Shown: one piece after another, positions 56,531 to 64,000 of the stretch | Numbering within the stretch: position 1 is the first letter of the stretch | Layout: each line of letters opens with the position of its first letter | Origin: Hansfordia pulvinata | Lineage: Eukaryota > Ascomycota > Sordariomycetes > Xylariales | Assembly (NCBI GenBank): GCA_006538405.1 | Contig: BJKQ01000005.1 | Location: forward strand, 2,480,001-2,544,000 | DNA length: 64,000 nucleotides | Direction: 5' to 3' | Made by a program: the position numbers and the translations under genes | The notes under the pieces: generated by a model | What the model was told of the DNA's origin: nothing | What the model saw: the letters and a program-made list of their open reading frames with translations, nothing else | Database searches by the model: none

Positions 56531-56998
56531 GGGGAGTGAGCATTTCTGTCAATGGGGCAGCCCTCCTCACTGGTTAAGTTTTTTTTTTCAGGAACGCAGG
56601 TTCTTCAAAAGGGGTGGTGTTTATGTGAGCGTAGGCGCAGACGGTCAGGGGGGTAGAGGGGTGGCGTGATTTCGAAGGATGAAGCTGTTTACTTGGATTT
56701 TGGCTGGTGAAAGGGGCAAGCAACTTGACGTTTAATGAATGTGATTCAGCTGAATACGCGAAAAAGTTTTGCGCTGCGAATCATATCGAGGTGACGGGTT
56801 CAAGACGAGCGAGAATGAAGGGTGAGGTCCATGTCAGGTATACAAGGCCGCCGCTCTTGCGTGCAGTGTCCCGGCCGACCCTGACGCCGACGACGCATCC
56901 CCCCTTTTATCCCTTGCGAAACCCGGAACGAACCCGGCGGACGCAGTCCACTCGTAGGAATGGGAGAGGAGAAAGAAAAAGGTGAACCTCCCCTCCCC
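56531..56998. other. Intergenic, convergent
   Basis: 0.47 kb between two stops, probably both 3' UTRs. No gene. Confidence 0.6.
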
Positions 56999-57664
56999 CT
57001 ATCCGACAACCACCTCGCAGCCCCCGCCCTCGGCCATCCCGAGCCAGCGCGCGCGCACGACGGAGCCAGGCCGCACCCCGCGCACGCCGATCCGCAGCGT
57101 CTCCCCGGGGACCACGTCGACGAAGTTGTCCTCGAAGCGCGCCTCTTCCTCCTCCTGCCACCCGCCGTCCTCGCACTCGAGCGCCAGGCCCTTGACGGGG
57201 ACCCGCGCGCCGCTGACGACCACGGCGCCCTTCCTCAGCGGGCCGACCCTCCCCTCCTCGTCGCGTTCGCCGTCGGCGGGCTCGAGCTCCAGCTCGATCG
57301 TCAGCCCCGCCGGCCGCGCCTGCAGGTGCAGGTACTTGAGCGGCTCGGGCCAGTTGACGCAGCGGGCCAGCTGCGTCGTCGTCGCCGAGGCGGTGCTGGT
57401 TCCGGTGCCGGTTCCCTCGCCGCCACAAACGCCGACGGCCCCGCTCTCGTCCCCGTCCCCGTCCCCGTCCTCGCCCTCGCGAGCGTGGTGCTGGAGCAGA
57501 TAGACGGCGACGACGGTGCGCTCGGCGGCGTCGTCGTCGCGCCCCGGGGCGGCGGACAGCGGCCACGCGCCGTCGGCGAGCTCGACGGACCGGTTGGCGG
57601 GCAGCGCGAGCCGGCCTTGCCCGTGCTGTTGGGGGTTTGTGTTGCTGCTGTTTCTGTTGTCTTT

Positions 57665-57733
<69 letters not shown>

Positions 57734-60293
57734 CGCGTCGAACTGCCACCGCGCGGCGTGGGCCCCCACCAGCTCCGCGGCGCGCTCCTCGCCCGTCTCG
57801 ACGTCGAAGCCGCGGACGACCAGCTCGACGCCCCGGAGGGTGGTCCTGGTCAGGTTCGAGGCCCAGATCTCCAGGCGCGTTTCCTCCTCCTCCACCTCCC
57901 CTTTTTCCAGCAGCGCCGTACGACCTTGGCCCTCGCTCTCGCCCTCCTCGGCCCCGCGCCGGTGCGCCCTCCTGCGCATGGCCCCGACCGCGACGGGCGC
58001 CAGCTCCCGCCTGACGGCGAAGTAGGCCCCCTTGGGCCGCATGAAGTAGTCCGCCACGGCCCAGCTGGTGGCCGGCCAGCAGTCGCCCAGCTGCCAGACC
58101 AGCGCCCCCGCGCAGTGCTCCCGCCCGGGGCCCCCCCACCGCCGCCGGAAGGCCCGGTACGCCGCCCCCAGGCACTCGGCCTGCACGAGCTGGGTGGCGT
58201 AGACGGCCGCCTCCAGGCTGCCGCCCGGGTACGAGGGTAGGTTCTCCGCCAGGTAGACGGCGAGCCGCCGCGCGGCGCCCGCGGCCTTGTTGTGCGCCTC
58301 GACCGTGGCCGAGTGCGCGCTGCGCTCCGGGTCGGCGGCGGCACCGCCGCCGCCGCCGCCGCCGCGAGGGGAGGAGGAGGAGGAAAAGGGGTCCAAGAGC
58401 ATGGCGTCCACGGTGCGCGGGGCGGGCAGCGCCTGCATGCCGAACTCGGACACGAAACGGCCCGCCAGCGCCTCGAACTCCTGGTACGGCGCCTGCGAGC
58501 CGTGCCACACGTTCCACTGGTGGAGGTCGCCGACGGTCGGGTCCGAGGTCGCCCGCCGCGCCGAGCCGCTCCACGGGCTCCCCGGCTGGTAGTGCACGTC
58601 CGGGCAGAGGGCCGCGCACGCCTCGGGCAGGATCTTCTCGTAGATGTAGCGGGCGGGGAAGTCGGAGGCCAGCCAGCGCTCCGGGTCGTCGTCGTCATCG
58701 CCGCCGCCGGCGGGCGGGGGCAGCAGGCCCACGCTCTCGGCGTACTGGTAGTCCTCGTTGTTGCCGGCCCACAGGACGATGCAGGGGTGGTGGCGCAGGC
58801 GGCGCAGGTTGTGCTCGGCCTCGGCGCGCACCGAGTCGAGGAAGGCCGGCCAGGCCGGGTAGTTGCCGCACGCGAACATGAAGTCCTGCCAGACCAGCAC
58901 GCCGAGCTCGTCGCACGCGTCGTACAGCGCCTGCGACTCGTAGACGCCCCCGCCCCAGACCCGGAGCATCGCGTGCCCGCCCTCGGCGGCGAGCGCCACC
59001 CAGTCACGGTACCGGTCCTCGCCCACGCGGGGCAGGAAGCTGTCGGCGGGGATCCAGTTGCTGCCGCCGCAGAACACGGGGACGCCGTTGACCTCGAAGA
59101 AGAAGGACGTCCCCGGCTGCCCCGCCACGGGCCTCTGCACCACCCGGGCCGTCCGCAGCCCGATCCGCTTGGACATCAGGTCGAGAGGCTGCATGCTCTC
59201 GCCTTGCAGGACCGCCGTGATCTTGTACAGCGGCTGCTTGCCGTAGCGCGCGGGGTACCAGAGCTGCGGGTCGCGGATCTCGAACTCGACGCTCGACCCG
59301 GCGCTCACCGTGAATTCCTGGTACGAGGCCTCTCTGCTGGACAGCGAGTCTGACTGCAGCACAATGCCGTAGATGACTCTTGCGTTCGTATCTTTCCCCA
59401 CCTCGACCTTGGCGTGGGCGCGCACCGTAGCGACATTGAGCGAGTCGGCGATATCGACCTCGCACCGCAAGTCCACAATGCGGGCCGTATAGACCTCGAG
59501 ATTGACAGGTCGCCAGGGTCCGCACGTCATGAGTGTCGGGCCCCAATCCCAGCCCTGGTAAGCACCGGCATAGTGGCCAGTCGGTCAGTAACCTCGTCGC
59601 CCCTCGACTGCGAAGACTCACCCAGTGGTACTGCGCCTTGCGGACGCCGAGCCGCGAGACGTCGCCGTTCCAGCAGCCCCACGCGTGCTTGGGGTGCTGG
59701 CGGACCAGATCGCGGCCGCGGCGGTAGGCGCTCTCGAACGTGATGCGCAGCTCGTTGTCGCCGTTCTTCAGCTGCGACCCCTCGTTCTCGTCATCGTCGT
59801 CGTCATCGTCGTTGTCCCCGTGACGGTTCAACAGATCCGTGACGTCGACGCGGTGGGCAAGAAACATGTTCTCGGACGAGAGGACGTGGCGGCCATTGAG
59901 CTCGACGCGGGCAAACGTGTCGAGCCCTTCGAACTCCAGCACGGCCCTCGGCTCCTCCCCGCCGCGTCGCAGGCCGGCGAGGTCGGGGTAGGGGAGGAGG
60001 CCCGGCGGCGTGGCGAAAGCGACGCGGTACTCCCAGTCCGCCTCGCCGACCCAGCGGACGTCCTCGGGCCCGCGGCCGCCGGGGAAAGGGTCGGCGATCA
60101 GGCCGTGGTGCAGCAGGTCGAGGTGGACGTTGGTGGGGAACTGGCCGACGGGGCGCCAGGTGCTGACCGGGGGCGACGCGGAGGTTCCGTGTGTGTCCCC
60201 ATCGTTCCGGGCTTCCTTGGGACTCTGTAGTTTGTTCTGGCTCTGGCGGAACTCCCAGCCGTTTGCAATGGGAACAACCTTCCTGCCTGTCAT
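56999..60293 (-). CDS. Beta-mannosidase, GH2 family
   Basis: Removes terminal beta-1,4-mannose from manno-oligosaccharides (EC 3.2.1.25). Exons 60293-59622 and 59554-56999 (67 nt intron) give about 1075 residues, in frame throughout. There is no signal peptide, so an intracellular (MndB-type) enzyme is likely. The N-terminal sugar-binding domain includes GEADWEYRVAF, LEFEGLDTFARVELNG, HAWGCWNGDVSRLG and the junction GWDWGPTL. The catalytic barrel has FCGGSNWIPADSFLPR, LRVWGGGVYE, WAGNNEDYQ (acid/base Glu near 489), SEFGMQALP (nucleophile Glu near 593) and WQLGDCWPATSWAVADY. The length exceeds the family's usual ~850 residues because of low-complexity inserts, including GGGGGGG near residue 620 and 23 consecutive Asp (DNA 57665-57733). 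These sit in the C-terminal beta-sandwich region, outside the active site. Confidence 0.93.
57665..57733 (-). repeat. (GAC)23 coding trinucleotide repeat in beta-mannosidase
   Basis: Twenty-three pure GTC units on the plus strand, GAC on the coding strand, giving a 23-residue Asp run. The absence of synonymous interruptions indicates recent slippage expansion. Confidence 0.95.
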
Positions 60294-61563
60294 TTTGCGC
60301 GTTTCGCTGGCGGGGAATCCTGGGTGGGTGTGCCTGGGGCAGTGTAAGAGATGAGGGAGAAAAAGGCTGAGAAACGGCTTGCTTTAGCTTTACCTGTCAA
60401 CGACTCCTCATGATGTAGCAGATGTTCATCCAGCGTTCTGCTCACACTCCCAAGCTCTTATGGGCGGGATCAGGGACAGTTGGCTGTTATGAAGCTGTGC
60501 GATGAAAGCTACCCCGAAGTCGCTACTAATGCGGTCAGAAGTGGGCGGCGTGGGGCGCTGGGTCTGGGAAAGCGCTGTGGGTGCATGGAAGGGGGGCATG
60601 GATGGAGAGGTACCGTGGGAGGTACCTGTACCAGCACGCGCAGTCGCTGTAGTACTCGTACTCCTAGGGCACTGGGGTTCTGCTTCTAGGGCCGGTTGCC
60701 GCTGCCAAGTGGAACGTTGGGCCTGCAGAGTAACGTCGGCCAGGTGTGCCAGGTGAGGCTTCAAGGCTTCGTGGTGGGGCAAGCCGGCCCGCCTGCCCGG
60801 GCGAGGAGGAGGGGCGGACAAGGACGGGGGGCTCTTTGTGACTCCGCCCACGTCCCCGGCCACGAGCCATCGTTCGCATCATTGATCGAGGCTTTCGGGC
60901 TCTTTTACGAAGCTGGACTTTCGGTTACGAAGCTGGACTTTCGGTCACAAAGCATAGCCGGGTATTGGCCATTCCACCGCCGACCTCCTCCAACCCATAT
61001 CCGACGGCATTGTCAGACTGCCTAACGAGCAGCAGCGTGTTGGAGCCGCAACGGCATATGCTGCTGTTCCGACGTGCAGTGTAACTGTGCAAGCACTTCC
61101 AGAACTACTCCTCTGTTCCATCTTGGGCCTGGGAAGTGGTCAGTCGAAGGAGGACGGCCTTGCCTGTCTACGAGAACACCCAGGTACTCAAAGAAGTAAC
61201 CCCTGAAACAACATTCCAGTCTGTCCCAAAGTTCAAGAGCCTGTATGACAAAAGGGGCGTCATGCCGAAACTGATATTGGAAACGACCGTTTGCGCCGCC
61301 GGCCGCTCAAGTACTAAAACCCATTGACGCTACCACAACGCCAACGTGAAGAAAACTGACTGCATCGAAACAGGGAAAACACAAAACGAGAGGAATGGGA
61401 CTAGGAGGCCACACAGCAGGCGTGCGTGAGCGCGTTTGCGTTTCCAAGCCGGGCACCAGGCCAAACGCCGGCGGCTCTGTCAGGTTCCCCGTGGTGGCCT
61501 GGAGCCTGCTCGACTCCACGGCGACCCGGCATCTTCCATGACGCCGGCAGCCGAGAAGCACTC
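60294..61563. other. Intergenic, 1.3 kb
   Basis: Upstream of the beta-mannosidase and downstream of Rab4. Two exact copies of a 20 bp tandem unit lie at 60905-60944. AGTACTCGTA, an asymmetric palindrome relative, is at 60651. No gene seen. Confidence 0.55.
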
Positions 61564-62741
61564 TCAGCAGCATCCTCTTCTCCGCCCTCGGCTGACGGTG
61601 AATACCTCCTCCCAGTCGCGCATGCCCCAGTTTTGGGACCGGTTCTTCCCCTGCTTTCGCCTCCTAGCAGCGCCTCCGCTGGCCCCCAGCTCGTCAATGG
61701 TCAGCGAGCTCTTGATGCTGCCGCCGTCGCTGGCCGCCGCATTCCACATGCTGCCGCCGTCGCCGTATTGGATGCCGCTCATCGGGTCGTCCGGATCTAT
61801 CTCCCCCAGCTCAATCTTGGTCAGGATCATGCGTGCCAGCCGGGCAAAGACCTCGTCGACATTATCTCCCGAAAACGCCGATACCTCCATTGTCACTGGC
61901 ATGTTGACGCTGCTGCCCCATCGTGACGCCTCCACCGACGATACCTCCCGGCCTTCGGGTGCGATGGACGCCTTGAGTTGTGCACCCAGACCGGTGCCAC
62001 TACTGCTCCCCGTCACGGTGCCGACTGAGGAGCTGTAAGGGAAAGAGCTGGCGCTGGAGGGCGTGGGTGGCGGGTGGTCGATGAGGTGGCCGTCATTCGC
62101 CAGATCAGACTTGTTGCCCACCAAAAGGGTGGTGAGATTCGGCGAGGCTAGGGCGCGAGCATCGTTGAGAAAGGGTTGAAGCCCGCGGAAGGAGTCGTGG
62201 GAGGTGAGGTCGTAGACGAGGACGGCGCCGGCGGCGCCGCGATAGTAAGAGCGGGACACGGACCGGAAGCGCTCGGTCCCCGCCGTATCCCAGAGCTGTG
62301 CGGCGTCAGTGGGGGCCCTTGAAGTGACTGGGCAGACCGGGGTGGGACAGACCTGAAGCTTGATGCGTTTCCTCCGGGCGCCGGTACCGACTTTGATGAT
62401 CTTGCTAGCAAACTCGACGCCGATGGTTTGGGAAGACAGAACCCGCCACTCGCTCTTGACGAAGCGATGTAGAAGACATGATCTGGTGATAGCAGTCAGA
62501 GGCAAGTCCGTGGTCGGAAGGCAGGCACCCGACTTACTTTCCAGTTCCACTGGGACCTAGCAAAATGATCTTGGCCAAATAGTCGTACATGCTACCAAGT
62601 TCCTGGGGGCGAGATCCGACACGGTCAGCATACAGGCGCCCAGAGGGTGTGAGGGAGGTTTCCTCGGGAAAAATGTACCTGGTTGCCAGCCGGAGTCTCG
62701 CTCTCGTCACTGGCGCCCGAGGAACGTCTCGGGCGCGTCAT
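61564..62741 (-). CDS. Rab4-type small GTPase
   Basis: Endosomal recycling GTPase of the Rab family. Four exons join in frame: 62741-62679, 62602-62538, 62482-62353 and 62295-61564 (introns 76, 55, 57 nt), giving 329 residues. G motifs are GPSGTGKS (split by an intron before the final K), TIGVEF (switch I), WDTAGTERFRSVSRSYYRGA (switch II), GNKSD and SAFSGDNV. The C-terminus RRRGCC is a geranylgeranylation site. At 329 residues it is much longer than a typical ~210-residue Rab. The excess is a Ser/Pro/Gly insert between GNKSDLAND and the SAF motif plus a long hypervariable tail. Exon 1 (MTRPRRSSGASDESETPAGN) is the likely start. Rab4 rather than Rab2/Rab14 is a judgement from the switch II region. 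Confidence 0.85.
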
Positions 62742-64000
62742 GTTGGCGGGGGCGAAAGTGGTGACGAGCGTGCTGTCTACTGGTCTTTCTGCGTCGCGAA
62801 GCAGCCAAATATCCAGAACTATGCTGATTCAATATGCCAAGGGGTCGGAGACGGGCCGAGAAGACGTGTTGGCAGTCGGCGCGAGGGGCGAGGGCGCGAG
62901 GGCTGAGGAGCAGCGAGATGTGGAGGGAGGGCCGCTCGGGAACGGTCGTCGCCAGATCAGCATGCGGTCGCGTGGTCCGGCTCATGCAGAGCAGAGGATA
63001 AGGGTCCAGGGGTGGAGTGTCGCAGGGCAAACGTCGTCTTTCCGGGTGCAGATGTTGAGGTTGTCTATTCGTAGGGGCATGGATGTATGTGATGGGGTCG
63101 GAGGGCTGCGTCGACGTCAGGTCCGTCGGTGTCGGTGTACGGGTCGTGGACACAGGCACATGAACGCCAGGCGGGAACTCCAGGTGGGTGGATGGCCAAC
63201 CTCAGAACGGCCACCCGTGATTTCGAATGACGCGAGGGTCCAGTGCTCACATGTAGAGGTACGGGAATCGACGAGTAGATTGGCCCTTAGCTGGGCTGGA
63301 AGAAGGCCTTCGGCAGCGCAGCCAAAAGTCTCTCTACGCACCCGCGTAGGCTCGGGTCGGGCGGGTCTGACCGCGGCTTCAAGATTGCGCTAACGCCGCT
63401 GCGTCAATCCGGCCGTCCAGACCCAAAGGTAGAGGAACGCGGGAGCGACACACTCAGGGGCTGCGATGGCGTCCAAGACTCACTTATCAAAGTACCTCTA
63501 CTCATCTGGTGGATCTCCCTGTCTGCTGCAACCCTAACCCACCCGCTTACCCATCCATCCTCCACGACCCTGGGGCCCCTCTTCCAACGCCACCACCATG
63601 CGACTACGCTTGTCTCGTCGCCGTGGCCTGTCTCAGCGTCCTCTCCGCAGATGCCGAAAAATATGAGGCAGGTTGGTTATTTCTTTCGCGGTATCGTTGA
63701 AGAAGCATCACGTTCCTTCAAAGTCAAAAGTCAAATCCCGTGCCCCGTACAGGCCCGAGCAGCCGTTGTCACTCGGAACTCCCTGCGACTCAGCCCAGCT
63801 CATTCAAGGCGCGATAAAGCACAGCTGTCAGATCCCGCCAGCCTCATAACACGTGAGAATTACTTGACCAAACGACATCAACGGACAACCACTCGCGTTG
63901 CTGCAGCTACGCAAGGCACATGCGTGGATGAATCGGTCTCTCATTCCTCGTGTTGTTGCTGTCAGGAGCCGGTCTTTTCGAATTTCACCTTCGACGGCCA
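62742..64000. other. Upstream region of Rab4 to window end
   Basis: 1.26 kb. A 236-codon plus-strand frame at 62683-63393 overlaps the Rab4 first exon antisense and lacks coding character. I cannot support a gene before the window edge. Confidence 0.5.

Noticed and set aside
56907..58619. 570-codon frame overlapping beta-mannosidase
   Set aside because: Arg/Gly-rich out-of-frame shadow of a very GC-rich gene.
62683..63393. 236-codon plus-strand frame antisense to the Rab4 first exon
   Set aside because: Arg/Gly/Ser-rich with no bias or motif; overlaps a well-supported exon and its 5' region.
1..64000. Repeat-induced point mutation or transposon remnants
   Set aside because: No long AT-rich block, no long terminal or inverted repeats, and no transposase or reverse-transcriptase translation on either strand.

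Overview
The window looks like a GC-rich piece of a filamentous ascomycete genome (Pezizomycotina, most likely a Sordariomycete). Genes are split by short GT-AG introns, mostly 54-126 nt, several with CTAAC or CTGAC branch sites. The gene set is fungal: DASH subunit DAD1, PPG1 phosphatase, RHO4, mannitol 2-dehydrogenase, a DUF1996 secreted protein and a NACHT-WD40 NLR. I see no transposon, no AT-rich RIP-like block and no CRISPR. The long spaces between genes are full of microsatellites and short palindromes.

Layout. 1-8.8 kb: the 3' part of a DUF2985 membrane protein (+), UPF3 (-), an uncharacterised protein with a C-terminal hydrophobic segment (+), and PPG1 (+), which follows in the same frame after one amber codon. 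9.5-17.2 kb: a secreted protein (-), DAD1 (+), RHO4 GTPase (-) and elongin C (+). 18.0-26.9 kb: a DUF1996 protein with a long Gly-Ser and His tail (-), a 4.75 kb gene-poor stretch, and lariat debranching enzyme DBR1 (-). 27.7-34.8 kb: a small spliced secreted protein, a NACHT-WD40 NLR and a second small secreted protein, all (-). 38.4-47.4 kb: mannitol 2-dehydrogenase (+), an uncharacterised secreted protein (-) and a DHA2-type MFS transporter (-). 50.9-53.5 kb: an intron-containing tRNA-Thr(AGT) (-) and the DEAD-box helicase ROK1 (-). 55.3-62.7 kb: D-xylulose reductase (+), GH2 beta-mannosidase (-) and Rab4 (-).

Most genes are independent housekeeping genes: mRNA decay, lariat turnover, ribosome biogenesis, kinetochore, vesicle traffic and septation. 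Mannitol dehydrogenase, D-xylulose reductase and beta-mannosidase feed sugars and polyols into central metabolism. The stretch from 27.7 to 34.8 kb is the most accessory-like: an NLR with a very short N-terminus carrying a possible amyloid-type motif, flanked by two small secreted proteins.

Two window-wide signals stand out. First, seven genes contain eleven apparent frameshifts. All are one-base losses, ten clearly at or beside short G/C runs, and adding one base at each makes every exon sum divisible by three. This looks like homopolymer under-calling in an unpolished long-read assembly rather than gene decay. Second, a perfect 12-16 bp palindrome (GTACGAGTACTCGTAC) recurs between genes far more often than chance predicts.
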